A stretch of 64,000 bases of DNA from Opisthocomus hoazin. Lineage: Eukaryota; Chordata; Aves; Opisthocomiformes; Opisthocomidae. Under the pieces are notes generated by a model that saw only the letters and a list, made by a program, of their open reading frames with translations, ran no database searches and was not told the DNA's origin. Positions 10,261 to 23,414 of the stretch are shown here, one piece after another. The translations under genes were made by a program, and so were the position numbers. The DNA is taken from assembly GCF_030867145.1 (NCBI RefSeq), contig NC_134414.1:83628504-83692503 (forward strand). The letters are read 5' to 3'. Positions within the stretch are counted from its first letter, which is position 1; every line of letters starts with the position of its first letter.

Positions 10261-12378
10261 CACCCAAACCTGTATCTTTTGTTCTAGAAGATGATAAAAA
10301 CTGCAGTACTGAGCACTGATAGTAATTGTCTGTCTCCAGCGTACTGCATGAGAAATGAATTTTATGATCTTGTGACAACTGGCTTTCTGTGTGGCTGGGA
10401 GGTAGCATTAACTGCTGTAGGATTTCAGAAGAGTTTAATGGTTGCTCAGCTGCAATGCAGGTAATTTGAATGAATTATCATGCTTTCAATATGCAGCATG
10501 TAGGCGTGCTCCTTCCTATGAATGGGTCAAGGTTATAGTGTCGTGAAGTGTATCATTTCATAATCCAAACCTATTACAGAATAGACTGAGCGAATGTATT
10601 TATATTGTACAGATTTTAGGAGCTTATACAGATTATGATCACCAGGATACTCTGTTCCTTCCTTAGCAAAGCATTTCCACATTCTATACAACAGGTTTCT
10701 CTCCTTGTTCAGCCAGACCATGCTGTCTCTTAACCAGACATGTCTGGCTAAGATATGCATATTACGTGATGAATACACCTGAGGGCTTGTTTATTCTACA
10801 TATGCAAGATGGTGTTTTTCTGTATTTTGTTTTTACATTTTCAAATTATGGGACAGTAAGTTTTAGATCATATCACATTCTGCAAACAAAGCTACTGATA
10901 AACCGTCTTCTCCCCTTACTCTCCACATCTTATCCTTGGCATTGTAGGTCATTTGGATATATTGCAGTTTACAGGAAAAAAAAAAGTTATTACCCAATGA
11001 TTAAAGAAAGTGATACTAAAATTAAATGCCAAAATATAAATATCTAAGTTATTACTCCATTCTTGGACTGCTGGAAAGAAAAAGTTGGAAGTGTTAAAAG
11101 CTGCAGTTTATTACAAAAGAAAATAAAATCTTTAATATCAGCGTTATAGCATTTCTGTTAAATAAAATAATTTTGAATAAACAGCACTGGCAAATGGGAA
11201 AAAAATATAATTATTCCTCTCTGCAACATACGTATATAGTTTTGTTGTCTTTAACATCAGAGTTTTTTTAGGCTTGTAGTTACTCTAGTGCTATGTAAGG
11301 AAATGAGCTGCTAAAGAAAATTGTTTTGTAACTTGTGTTTGTTTCTGTATTGCTGACATTTCAAAACCCCACTCAGAACTGACCTTCAATAAAAGGAACT
11401 GCTTTGCTGTCATTTATCTAATTTCCACAAAGGGCAGTCTGTCCCCAAAAACTTGTCTTTTGAATGTAACATTAATGTAAAGGCAAGTCATTTAACACTC
11501 TCTGTGTTAGGCTAATCAATGAACTGTAGTATGGGAAATTCCCTGCCTACCTCTGAATATTCTTGTCATTTAAAATGTTGCTGCTAACAGGCACTGACCA
11601 GAAACTATTTTACAAATCTCGAAAATGGAGAAAAAATGCTTTTCTTCTTCTTAAATCTATGCCTGGAAGCCAGAAAATTTTTATATCAGTGCAAACCCTC
11701 TTTTGATCGGTTATTACAGGGGGAGACGTGAGATGTGACAGCCAGTTCCATCAGTCATGTCAAGAGATGGGATTGTCACATAACTGAATGAAACAGCAAG
11801 ACAGAACAAATTACAGAAAATAAAATGATGAACATTGATCTGCCATGGAAGGCACCTCAGGCTATAACAAAAATAGACTTTATTGTGTGCCTCTGGCAAT
11901 GAATACTGCAGTGTTCATTGTGGAAAGGATTATGCTAATGATAAAAGCAAACTGAAAACTGAGATCTATCTGCAGAGCCTTGAAGGCACTTCAGACAACC
12001 TTCCTGGAACAGGCTGCAGTCCAAAAATGGAGGATAAAATGTATCTATGAGCCATATCCAGCAAAGAAGAAAAGTCTTTAAATTACTGGTGGTTTTCCTC
12101 ACCATTGCGATCACTTTAACCTTCCCCGATCATAGCATGATGGAAATACCAGATAATGTAGTCTTCAACGTTATTGCTGTAGTAATTTCTGTATCAGCTC
12201 AGAGTGTATCTGCAAAACATCAAGATGCTGTTTGCTAGTGAGTTGTCTTGCTCACAATAATACAGTGCATGGAAGCTGTAGCAATGATAGCAAAGGTGTA
12301 ACCACTTTTTTGTGTTGTGTTTTCTGTGGTTTTAATTACTCAGCAAGTTGTAGACTTGGAATTTACACTTTGTCTTGC

Positions 12379-12454
12379 ATCCTGTCTCCAACGGTAATTA
12401 ATATAGGAATAAATTAATCCTGTCTCCAATGGCAATTAATACAGCAACAAATAT
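12379..12454. repeat. 38-bp tandem duplication
   Basis: Two adjacent copies of a unit beginning ATCCTGTCTCCAA, at 12379-12416 and 12417-12454, differ at only a few positions in the first 30 bases. Simple local duplication. Confidence 0.8.
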
Positions 12455-12549
12455 GTATTATCAATAACAATAACTATAGTATCATAAATATACCTATAAA
12501 TAATAGTTGGAGGAAACAATAACCTTTCCACACAAAAAAATGAAACAGC

Positions 12550-12693
12550 ATCATTCAAGCTGAGGCTGGACGGGGCTCTAAGCAACATGATCTAGCTGAA
12601 GATGTCCCTGCTCCTTGCAGGGGGGGGTGGACTAGATGAGCTTTAAAGGTCCCTTCCAACCCAAACTATTCTATGTTTCTATGATTCTATGAT
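12550..12693 (+). mobile_element. CR1 3' end, 5'-truncated (ATTCTATG tail)
   Basis: About 140 bp of the CR1 3' region, with the conserved GGTGGACTAGATGA, GGTCCCTTCCAACCC and a tail of TTCTATGATTCTATGAT. Strong 5' truncation is typical of CR1 target-primed reverse transcription. No coding sequence is left. Confidence 0.9.
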
Positions 12694-13623
12694 CTGATAC
12701 ACGTGATCACCTTTTGTACAATGATTATGGGTTGATTAAATCTGGATTAGCAGATCACCTCCAAACTTTTTTCAACAACAGCAGCATAAATCTAGATATT
12801 CTTTTATCCACATGAACATTCGGTTCCTTTTAGAAACTCAGTACATTCTTGGCTTCCACAGCTTCCTGCAGGAACATGTGTCTAATCCAGCACATTCTGT
12901 GTCAGCATGTTTTACACTAGTTTTTAATTGCTACCTCACAGGTTTCAAGAACAAATTACACATATAGCCAAGTGGATAAATATCTTCGAACTCCATGAAA
13001 AATCTGCCTGATTTTTGTCTTATTTTGATAAGTTTTTACATTGTGAAAGACTATACATGCTACTGTTGGTGTTAGAAGATTAAATATCAAAAAATAGTGG
13101 TATGAGGGATATGCTAGCTGCTTGTCGTTTACAAGAATAATCCAGAACAATTCAAAAAAGTGTGCATTTATATAGTCAGATGTATACATGTGACATTGCT
13201 GGAGCAGTTAAATATATCTCCCAATGGATACTACTGTCCTACAGTTAGAATTTAAGGGTTCCCAAACTTGCACACTAAAGGTGATTTTTTAAAGTCCAAT
13301 TTACTTTCAAAGAAAGGGGCATCAGTTCTAAAATCCTGAAATACAATTATGATCAAGTGCTAGCTCACCAAAGAATTTTTTTTTTTATTTTTTTTTGTAG
13401 AATGTCATTAAAGATTATTAATTTCCTGCTCTGGAACGCTGCATAAGAAACTGAGAAAGTGCTGAAGATTGCAATGCTTATAGGATAACATTCAAGGGTT
13501 TGGTAGGACAGACACAAGGGCGGTCTCTGTTGTGGTCTTATTCTTCCTGCAGTTAGGAAATTACCACAGCAAGTTATCTCCAGAAATTCCATGTAGTCAT
13601 ATCAAGCAAAGACAGCTGATTTT
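12694..13623. other. Non-coding stretch, nothing recognised
   Basis: AT-rich DNA without convincing reading frames, splice-flanked exons or repeat signatures. Confidence 0.6.
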
Positions 13624-14750
13624 CACAGAATCACAGAATCACAGAATGGTGAGCTTGGAAGGGACTTCTGTGGATCACCTAGTCCAACTCCCCCGCAAAA
13701 AGCAGATTCACCTAAAGCAGGCTGCAAAGCACCTTGTCCAGGCAGGTCTTGAGTATTTCAAAAGAAGAAGAATACACAACCCTTCTGGAAAGCCTGTTCC
13801 AGTGCTCCGTCACCCTCAGAGGGAAGAAGTTCTTCCTCATGTTCAGATGGAACTTCCTATGCTTCATTTTGTGCCTGTTGACCCTTGTCCTGTCTCTGGG
13901 AACCACTGAAAAGTGTTTGGCCTCATCCTCCTGACACCCATCCCTTCTCAGCCTTGTCTTCCTCAGGCTAAACAAGCCGAGCTCCCTCAGCTTTTCCTCA
14001 TAGGAGAGATGCTCCAGTCCCCTCATCATCTTTGTAGCCCTCCGCTGGGCTCTCTCCAGTAGCTCCTCATCTTTCTTGAAGTGGGGAGCCCAGAACTGGA
14101 CACAGTACTCCAGACGGGGCCTCACTAGGACAGAGTAGAGGGGATGGAGAATCTCGCTTGACCTGTTGGCCACACTCTACCTAATGCATCCCAGGATGCC
14201 ATTGGCCTTCTTGGCAACAAGGGCACACTGCTGCCTCGTGGGTAACCTGTCGTCCACGAGGACACCCAGGTCCTTCTCCACAGAGCTGCTCTCCAGCAGG
14301 TCTGTCCCAAGCCTGTACATGTTGGCTTTGTTGAACCTCATCAGGTTCCTCTCTGCCCAGCTTTCCAGCCTGTCCAGGTCTTGCTGAATGGCAGCACAGA
14401 TGTCTGGTGTATCCACCACTCCTCCCAGTTTTGTGTCATCAGAAAACTTACTGAGGGTACACTCTAACTCTTCATGCAGGTCATTGATGAAGAAGTTGAA
14501 TAAGACTGGCCAGAATACTCACCCCTGGGGGACAACCTAGTTACCGGCCTCCAACTAGACACAGCGCTGCTGATGGCAACCCTCTGAGTTCTGCCATTCA
14601 GCCAGTTCTCAATCCACCTCACTCTCCACTCATCCAGCCCACACTTCCTGAAATTGCCTAGGAGGATGTTATGGGAGACAGTGTCAAAAGCCTGGCTGAA
14701 GTCTAGGTATGCAACATCCATGGCTCTCCCTTCCTCTACACAGCCAGCCA
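13624..14750 (-). mobile_element. CR1 copy, minus strand, 5'-truncated, RT C-terminal half
   Basis: The plus strand starts with the complement of the ATTCTGTG tail (CACAGAATCACAGAATCAC). On the minus strand the remnant encodes the RT palm ([30 protein letters not shown]) and the conserved C-terminus ([20 protein letters not shown]). Stops and frame changes break it into three pieces. At 14750 it meets a second CR1 fragment in the opposite orientation. Confidence 0.92.
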
Positions 14751-15060
14751 TGATACACCAGAAGGCTGTGCTGCCATTCAGCGTGACCTGGATAGGCTGG
14801 AAAGTTGGGCAGAGAGGAACCTGATGAGATTCAACAAGGGCAAGTGCAGGGTCCTGTACCTGGGGAGGAACAACCCCATGCATCAGTACAGGCTTGGGGT
14901 GGCCCTGCTGGAGAGCAGCTCTTTGGGGAAGGACCTGCGTGTCCTGGTGGATGACAGGTTGACCATGAGCCAGCAGTGTGCCCTGGCTGCCAAGAAAGCT
15001 AATGGGATCCTGGGATGCATTAGGAGGAGTGTGGTCAGTAGGTTGAGGGAGGTTCTGCAC
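14751..15060 (+). mobile_element. CR1 fragment, plus strand, lacking its 3' end
   Basis: Starts abruptly at GATACACCAGAAGGCTG and matches the segment of the 50-52 kb copy near 51510-51815, covering residues [29 protein letters not shown]. Homology stops near 15060 with no CR1 tail. It overlaps in content with the minus-strand CR1 beside it, so it is not a simple twin-priming inversion of one element. Confidence 0.85.
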
Positions 15061-15677
15061 AGGGCTCTTGTACAGGAGCTAGCTAGAAGATTATTGCATG
15101 TTGAGGAGTTAATACACCACAGAAAATGTTGACTAGAGTGCAGATATGTGCTGTGCCATGCTATACTGCATATTTAGTTTGGTCTTCAGGACTGTGCTGT
15201 AACCATCCCTTCATGCAGGATGAGCTTAACAGGATAATCGTAACAAAAAGTCTTGGGGGCAGCAATCAGTTGCCATTGACAGTGATACCACTGGCACATC
15301 CTTGGCTTTATCTTGCATTGAAGGAACATGATTTCCTTCTACACAACAATACTTAGAAAACCCAAAAAAACCCACCTTTAAAGAGCCCAGTACTGGTGAA
15401 CTACAGCACAGGCAGTATGCATAGAGCATGCTGTGGCCTGACTGGAGGTGTATCTAGTTTTGTGCCATCTTGGCATTCCCAACCTCAGAAAGGATTTAAG
15501 ATTTTTAAACTAAAAGAACCAGTGCACATCTTCATCTGCAACATGTATGAACTAAAGATCCATTTTCTGAGAGGTTCTAGTAGCAAGAAATCTAGCCTGA
15601 GTACCAGATGTTTCCCAAAATACAAGCCTATCAGCCAGTTGATTTTTTTTTTTTCTTTTTAAATAAATGGATTTATA
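15061..15677. other. Non-coding stretch, nothing recognised
   Basis: No convincing frames or repeats; a short poly-T lies near 15643-15660. Confidence 0.55.
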
Positions 15678-16384
15678 TGGTGGGTTGACCCTGGCTAGAC
15701 TCTAGGTGCACACCAAAGCTACTCTACCACTGCCCCTTCTCAACTGGACAAGGGAGAGAAAATATAATGAAAGGCTCAAGAGTCAAGATAAGGACAGGGA
15801 GAGATCACTCACTAATTACCATCACTACAAAAATGGACTCAACTTGGAGAAATTAGTTTAATTTATTACCGATCAAATCAGAGTAAGATAATGAGAAATA
15901 AAACCAAATCTTTAAAACACCTTCCCTTCACCCCTTCCCTCTTCCTGGGCTTAACTTTGCTCCTGATTTTCTCTACCTTCTCTGCCAGAGTGGTGTAGGA
16001 GGACAGGGAATGGTGGTTGCACTCAGTTCACCACACATTGTTTCTGCTGCTCCTTCTTTCTCAGGGGAAGGACTCCTCACACTCCTCCCCTGCTCCAGCA
16101 TGCGGTCCCTCCCGCGGAATACAGTCCTCCATGGACTTCTCTGATATGAGTCCTTCACATGGGCTGCAGGTCTTTGTGAACTGCTGCAGCTTGGGTCCCT
16201 CCCACTGGGTGCAGTCCTTCAGGAACAGACTGCTTAAACGTGGGTCCCGCACAGGGTAAAAAGCCCTGCCAGCAAACCTTCTCCAGCATGAGCTCCTCTG
16301 TGTCCATGGGTCCACAGCTCCTGCCAGGAGCCTGCTCCAGCACAAGCTTCCAAAAGGGTCACAGTCTCCTTCAGAGACTGCTCT
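15678..16384 (-). mobile_element. Old ERV LTR fragment, minus strand, with internal repeats
   Basis: The plus strand starts TGGTGGGTTGACCCTGGC. Read on the minus strand it has an AATAAA signal (complement at 15862-15867) near a terminal CA, as R-U5 of an LTR. The U3 part (about 16060-16370) consists of degenerate units around GGGTCCCTCCCAC and CTGCAGYCCTTC spaced some 50 bp apart. I recognise the type as a common avian ERVK-like LTR from general knowledge, unverified. The U3 start is missing; a CR1 tail abuts it. Confidence 0.55.
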
Positions 16385-16387
16385 AAA

Positions 16388-16626
16388 AGAGCACAGATTC
16401 AGACTAGATAGAAGGAAGAAATCTTATACAATGAGGATAGTGAAACACTGGAACAGGTTGCCCAGAGAGGTGGTAGATGCCTCATCCCTGGAAACATTCA
16501 AAGTCAGTTTTGACAGTGCTTTGAATAACCTGAGGTAGTTGAAGATGTTGCTGTTCACTGCAGGGGAGGTTGGACTGAATGACCTTTAAAGGTCCCTTCT
16601 AACCCAAACCCTTCTATGATTCTATA
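16388..16626 (+). mobile_element. CR1 3' end, 5'-truncated (ATTCTATG tail)
   Basis: Contains ACACTGGAACAGGTTGCCCA, GGTTGGACTGAATGACC and GGTCCCTTCTAACCC, ending in TTCTATGATTCTAT. Only the last part of ORF2 and the 3' UTR remain. Confidence 0.9.
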
Positions 16627-19600
16627 AAAAGTCACTTATTAGAGCTAACGTTATAAAGTAAGAGGATAGTATAGGTAATGTTACATCCCTTACAGATGCT
16701 GAGAACCCCAACATGTGCAGTACAGAAGGGCTGCCAGTCAGGGTGCAGCACACTTGTGGAAAGATTACTCGATATTTTGGTCTTTTGAGCTATTAAAAGA
16801 TTTCCTTAAATAGGACAAGTCTGCTCACCATTTTGACTGTCAAATAGAAAGGATGTTTACCTGAGAACTTGTTGCTGCACTTAGTTAAAGGCAAGGACAC
16901 ACAGGTGGTGTATTTGCTAGTACCAAGCAGGACCTGCCTGCAGGCTCTGCTGTTACAAGGAGACGGCCAAGTGTGTTCTGCTGTTAAGGGATGTGAGCTG
17001 CATAGCACAGGCCTGTACTTGCTTATGTTATCAGTTATGCGGACCACTATCTCTTCCATGAACAACTAGCATCCAGTTGGGATCACTACATCCATCCATA
17101 TTTTGTGAAACTCTAAAAGCTTCTCACCTTTCAGCTGTCTTTTTCCAATTGTATGCTCATTAGGTGGTTTATTCAAAATGGAAACGTTCCAAAGCATAAC
17201 ATTGAAAAGCAATAAGAAAGGGGGTGGCAGGGGAGGGTCCAGGGGACAAGATCTCACAACTGTCTTCCTTTTGTATACTTTATATTTTGCACATCCTTAT
17301 TTAGGTCAAACATTTTCCTGTAAAGCCAGAAGTTTGGTGAAAGAAAAATACTATTTTCATATCAGCTCTGACAAGAATTTAGTTTGTACTTACTTCATAC
17401 AAATATGTTGCTCAGCAATCTTGACATTTTGTTTTTTAGAACCAGAACATGAATTTCAGAAAATAATTGTGGATATGCAAGCTTTAAAATTTCATCTACT
17501 GTTTTGAAGTGTTGAATTTGCATAAAATATTTCCTTTCAAGTGCTTAATTCTTAAAATAAATTCAAATAACATGTAAACCATTATTGAAGCAAAACTACA
17601 TTTCAAGGTAGTACACAGTGGTCTAGCTGCTCATCTGTCACCGGCATTAAAAAGAGTCACACAGCTTCAGTCCCTGTGCACCACTTGGAAAGTTTACTGC
17701 TGTGTGTCTCCATTAATCACATCACAGAGGGAACATCCTATATCAGCTGGTTTTTATTAAAACTGCTTAGCTCCATTGAAATATTTCATCCTTCTCTATC
17801 AATCACTGTACAGAGACCCTCCCTCAAGCAATTATTTGCAGTTAAATTTCATATTTATTTGTATTATCTATGTCCTTACCCTTAGTGGAAAGCCCAAGGT
17901 AAAATTGTAATGTCACTAGGGATGGTAGAGGAAACTGTAGCTATTTTATGATTTACTAGTTTAATAGTAATAGCCATCTGCAGTCTACTTATTTAATACT
18001 GCAATTCCTTTAGTCAAGCAAAGTTACTTTTTTCTCTTTTTTTCGGTGTGTGATTAAAATGTTTGCAAGGCGGATATTGAGCATCTCTGTTTTGGAGATA
18101 GTCAGGATATCTGAGGTAGACGAGTGTGTTGATTACAAGGTGAAGAGAAAAGTCTTCATGTACCCCTTTGGCACATGACTTTTTCTGACACTCCCACCTC
18201 ACTTACAAAGGCAGCAGAAAAAAAAGTGGATCTAGGTCTATCTAAGTCTATTAAAGGAAATGTGAAAGCTAGTGAGGCCCCATTATTACTTTCAGTACTT
18301 ATAGACACTTGAGATGGGTAGACAATAATAAGTATCTTCCATGAAAAATTTCACATGAAACAAATACCACCAAAACTCTCTTTCTTCCCTTTTTTTTTAC
18401 ATTTTTCTCACCTCTTCTGATGAAAAAAAACAACAACAGCATAATCTATGGCAAATCAGCAGATAAACAAAACCAGAACTTTTCTTAGGGTAAACCATGT
18501 TTGTCATTTGAATATTTTTGTACCTCTAGTAACCATCACTGCTTCAGTGTCTTGCAATGCATGTATCTTCTTGGAAAGGTATTTCTCTTCCTCCATATCG
18601 GCTAAGCATATTTGTTATTCTCAGTTTCTAGCATAATAAACTGTATATTTTCCCTTAATCACTGAGATAAAATCACATCTTGATACACAGCAGTACAGAT
18701 AAGTGTATCTTTTACATAATTTCCTAGATTTTGACAACTACCTGCGTATATTCTTACTCTTATTTCACATCTGTAAACAACATTTTCAGAAAAAGCTTTG
18801 CCAAAACTGGCATTTCAAATGATTGATTTATGAAGACAGGGTTATTCCTTCAAACACTGAAAAATACGTAACTCTCTGCTGAGAAAAGTCTTCAAAATGC
18901 TTTTGAGGTCGATATGGCTACTGAATGAAAAAAGTTTCAACAACAGTTCAGACACTACTTATTGCATAAAGTATATTCCTGTAAACTAAATAAATACAGT
19001 GTTTACATGAGTTCAGAAGAGGAAAGGCTGAATGTTGGAAATAGCTGTATTGATTCATTGTGATGTTAGCTCTGATACCAGTCAGTGATACTGACTATGG
19101 GCATATGCCCTTATAGATGGAGTACTTAGATCAATATTTCATTGTCCATGAGCACTTTTGCAACAAAAAGTTGCAGTATCAGTCTATATATCACATTGGA
19201 TGAAATAATTTATCAGTATCTCCTGTTATTAGTTGTCAGGACTTTGTCCAGAAACACCTTCAGTACACCAGAACCTCATGCATATTTTGCTGGGTTTGAA
19301 TATTTTTAGTAACATTTCATCAAAGTGTTTAAATTCTGTGTGCCTTCGAATACATGTTTTCCCTCCAGTTCACTTACACCTCCAGCTGACACCTCCTAAA
19401 TGATAATTTTCTCATTTGCTTGAAGAAGGTTTCCAGAAACACATGTAAATGAATTATTATCTACATCTATGCACATGTGGGAAACAGATGGAGCAGAGAG
19501 CTGAAACTGTGGAAGAAAGTCCTGAAAGTAAATGACAGCAGAATCTTTTTCTTTTATTTCTGTTTTTTTTTTTCATTCAGATAACCAGCACATCACATCA

Positions 19601-21026
19601 GTAAAAGTGCTACTCTGAAATCAAATCCTCAGAACTCCAACAGAGGAGAGAATATAAGCAATAAAATGTAGTTTCTGGAGAAGCGCCTCACTGCAAATGG
19701 TAACACAAATTTTCATAAATAAGTACAACACACAGTCTTCTTAAATCTTGAGAGCTTTTTTTCAAATAAGTAGATTGCACATATGAAAAAATATTTATTA
19801 AATTAGAAGGTAAAAATAAAGTAATTAGACCATGACTGCATTTCCATTACAATAGGTTTAAATGAGCCTTACTTCTTCAGTAGTAGCACTACTCATTTTT
19901 AAATACAGAATATTTGTCACTTTGATTTATGTCTCAAGCATTTTCACATTCTGAATACAGTAATATATAGGATGCTGTAAAAAATGCTGTAAAACCAAAT
20001 ATTAAGACAAATATTAAATACACAGTAGAAGCAAAGAAATGTAGCAATTTCCATCTTTAGACTAGAAAGCCCTAAAGAACTAAAAGTCTGAAAAGTCAAT
20101 TGTCTTTTTTTGCCATTGTTACCACTGAGTCAAGAAATGAAAATATTTGAAGGCACAAGCACACAACATGCATTAGATTTCCGCCCAGAAATATTTTGTT
20201 TAATACAGTCTTGTATTTACAGAGAATTTCAATAATATTCACATTCACAATGTGAATCATTATTATAACTTGTAATAATTAGAAAAACCTGGAAGTCACA
20301 CAGCAAGTCTATAATGGATTCAGGTTTAGAGCAAAGAATCCTGGCTCTCAGACCTGCATTATAGGTAGGTAACCAGATACTGTTTGTAAAATGTGTCAGT
20401 AAGATCTGAAAATATTGCTGGTTAGAAGGGATTATATGGCAAACAAGAGATTATTTTTCTTTAAACACTTTCTGGAAAGGAAATGCTAAACCCATTTCAT
20501 AGTTCTCTAGCCACACTGTTAAAATATTCAGTAAGAAAATTACAAGTCAGTTACTCCAACCTGTAGAAAATAGAATCACATAAATAATGTATTTATCATC
20601 TCAGAAAGAGTAACCCACCAGCTTCTAAGATTGCTTAAAGCTGAAAGATAATATTAAGAAACTATGATCATTATAAAATATGAAAGGCATTGGTTAGGTG
20701 TCTGGAGTTGGATTCCTTATGGCATCTGTTTAGCTATTATCCAAATATGCAGAGAATAACAGGAGAATAGGTTGACCTGTCTGGTTCCTTTCTGTTTCCT
20801 GCCTGGAAAATGTAGGTGAATTGTTCACTGCCTGAAGAAATTACTTGTTACGTGCCTCAAGTTGTACAGAGCATTAGCGCATCAAGAGGCTGGTCATATA
20901 TCACTGTCATATAGTGGAAAGAAGGTACCAAAACGTGATAAAAATGAGGAAAGGAATACAAAGGGGGACAAAAAGAAGACCTATATTTTAATTAAGCTCC
21001 AAAGAAGTGTAATGGCTGTATATGTA
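16627..21026. other. Long non-coding stretch, nothing recognised
   Basis: 4.4 kb of AT-rich DNA. The frames present are short, scattered and without codon structure that I trust. One minus frame at 18014-18202 reads as a plausible peptide but has no splice sites or partners. Confidence 0.6.
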
Positions 21027-21444
21027 TGGCCTGGGTTCGGCCAGGACAGGGTTAATTTTAGCCAGAATCCAGGAAGGGGCACATCCGGGTGGGCTGACCC
21101 AACTCCAACCTGGCCAAACAGAGCCGGGTATTCCATACCATGTGCCGTTATGCTGGGTTCTGGTGGAGGGGGGCGTGGCGGGAACTCACTCGCTGCTGGG
21201 GAGCGGGGGCGCTGGTCCTGTCTGGGAGAGCGGCTCTCTGGGTTGTGCGGTTTGTGTTGTGTTTTCTCCTTATCTGTATTGTTGTTGTTCCTGTTCCCTC
21301 TGCTTGCTGTTCTGTTAAACTGCCCTTATCCAGACCCACCAGTTTTCTGCCTGTTTCTTTCCATTCTCCTCCGCACCTCGGCGGGGGGAGGAGTGGCTGT
21401 GTGGCGCTTTCGTTGCCGGCTGCAGCCAAAACCAGAACAATGTA
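21022..21444 (+). mobile_element. Solo LTR, family A, with ATGTA target duplication
   Basis: The LTR spans 21027-21439, starting TGGCCTGGGTTCGGCC and ending ACCAGAACA. It is flanked by ATGTA at 21022-21026 and 21440-21444, a perfect 5-bp target duplication. No internal sequence remains, so it arose by LTR-LTR recombination. The 236-codon frame across it is chance. Confidence 0.93.
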
Positions 21445-21865
21445 TTTTTCAGGGAACAGGATTTGACAGTGATCTCTTAACAAACCAATTTTTCAGTGCA
21501 AAACTCCTATTAGTGTCGTTCACAACATTAGCTTTTAAGATAAACTGTAATACCAAACTAGGTGTGCCATGATGTGATACATTAAACTACAAGCACGTTA
21601 ACTAGGCTAATACTCTAATAAGAGAGCAGTAAGAATTATCCTATTGCAAGACTTTTACAATTTTTGTAATAAAATTATAACAGATTATAAAGATTTGTGG
21701 TTAAAATACATCTGATATATAGAGAAGAATGGACACCTGCACAAGTAGTGGTATTACCAATAATCTTGTTAACAAATGTGCTTATATTTTTCCAGTCTGG
21801 CAATTAACTATGTGCAAAAGAATCATGTGTCTCACATAGTGCTCCACTCCAGTCACAGTGAGATA

Positions 21866-22873
21866 GAAAATGTGGCCTGTAACTAGTGGTGTCCCCCAGG
21901 GGTCAGTACTGGGCCTAATCTTGTTCAACTTCTTCATCAACGACCTGGATGAAGGGACAGAGAGTACCCTCAGCAAGTTTGCAGATGGCACAAAACTGGG
22001 AGGAGTGGTGGATACACTAGCAAGCTGTGCTGCCGTTCAGCAAGACCTGAACAGGCTGGACATTTGGGCAGAAAGGAACCTGATGAAGTTCTCTAAGTGC
22101 AAGTGCAGGGTCCCGTACCTGGGGAGTAACAACCCCGTGCACCAGTACAGGCTTGGGGCGGACCTGCTGGAGAGCAGCTCTGTGGAGAAGGACCTGCGTG
22201 TCCTGGTGGACAACAGGTTAACCATGAGCCAGCAGTGTGGCCTGGCTGCCAAGAAAGCTAATGGGATCCTGGGATGCATTAGGAGGAGTGTGGCCAGCAG
22301 GTCGAGGGAGGTTCTGCTTTCCCCTCTACTCAGCCCTAGTGAGGCCTCATCTGGAGTACTGTGTCCAGTTCTGGGCTCCCCACTTCAAGAAAGATGAGGA
22401 GCTACTGGAGAGAGTCCAGCAGAGGGCTACAAAGATGATGAGGACTGGAGCATCTCTCCTATGAGGAGAGGCTGAGGGAGCTGGGCTTGTTCAGCCTGAA
22501 GAAGAGAAGGCTCAGAGGGGACCTTATAAATGCTTACAAATGTCTGAAGGGTGGGTGTCAGGAAGATGCGGCCAAATTCTTTTCAGTGGTGCGCAGTGAC
22601 AGGACAAGGGTCAACAGGCACAAACTGAAGCATAGAAAGTTCCATCTGAACATGAGGAAGAACTTCTTCCCTCTGAGGGTGACGGAGCACTGGAACAGGT
22701 TGCCCAGGGAGGTTGTGGATTCCCCTTCTCTGGAGATATTCAAGACCCGCCTGGACAAAGTCCTGTGCAGCCTGCTGTAGGTGACCCTGCTTCGGCAGGG
22801 CGTTTGGACTAGATGACCCACAGAGGTCCCTTCCAACCCCTATAATACTGTGATTCTGTGATTCTGTGAATTC
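21866..22873 (+). mobile_element. CR1 copy, plus strand, RT C-terminal part
   Basis: Begins inside RT motif B ([11 protein letters not shown]) and runs to the ATTCTGTG tail. Frames 21870-22397 and 22487-22780 cover the C-terminal half. The catalytic FADD of motif C reads FADG here. A frameshift near 22440 separates the two frames; the C-terminus LDKVLCSLL is intact. Confidence 0.93.
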
Positions 22874-23349
22874 TGAACGGAGTGAATGAAGGTGTTACAA
22901 ATAATATGGACTCAAAGAATTTTAAGTTTTCCTATACTGCTTTATGATCTCATATACATTTTTTTGTTGAAATAAAGATTCTCCTTCTGCCAAGCGACAA
23001 TTTTAATTAAATAATCTTTGGACCTGAACAAGTCATGTTTAATAAGACACACTTATTTTCCTCACACCTCTCATTAGAAGGTTTTGTTTATGTCATATAT
23101 TCCTGAAAAATTTGGCTTTAGGTTTCAAGTAGTTTGATTGTTTTGTAATGATTTGTAAAATGCAGGAATGAAGAATACTGAGAAGAAATGCAGAAGCATG
23201 CACTACAAACATAAAAAATCATAGAACCCTAGAATGGTTTCAGTCGGAAGGGACCTTAAAGGTCATTTAGTCCAACCCCTCTGCAATAAGCAGGGGCATA
23301 TTCAGCTATTCAACCAGATCATGTTGCTCAGACTCCCATCCAAACTGAC

Positions 23350-23414
23350 TGTACTGGTTCGGCTACAGCCGGCAACAAAAGCAACACGCGGCCGCCCCTC
23401 CCTCTGCTGGGGTG
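23350..23414 (-). mobile_element. ERV 2 3' LTR remnant (last ~65 bp)
   Basis: TGTACTGGTTCGGCTACAGCC through CTGGGGTGT matches the terminal part of the LTR at 26097. It joins pol sequence directly, equivalent to ERV 1 near 4826. Confidence 0.85.

Larger units (their letters stand above)
7790..12549. other. Non-coding stretch, nothing recognised
   Basis: AT-rich unique-looking DNA. Open frames are short and have no family resemblance that I can see. It contains one A-rich tract (10219-10260) and a 38-bp tandem duplication (12379-12454), listed separately. Confidence 0.6.

Noticed and set aside
14624..15060. Twin-priming inversion of a single CR1
   Set aside because: The inverted fragment repeats a segment already present in the main body, which twin priming would not produce.
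17178..17507. 109-codon plus frame
   Set aside because: Starts in a G-rich patch and ends in AT-rich DNA, with no codon structure or motif; expected by chance in 64 kb.
18014..18202. 62-codon minus frame with protein-like text
   Set aside because: No acceptable splice sites, no neighbour in phase and no family recognised.
20862..21572. 236-codon plus-strand frame
   Set aside because: It runs through the solo LTR at 21027-21439 and its flanks; no family resemblance, and the LTR ends with target duplication explain the sequence.
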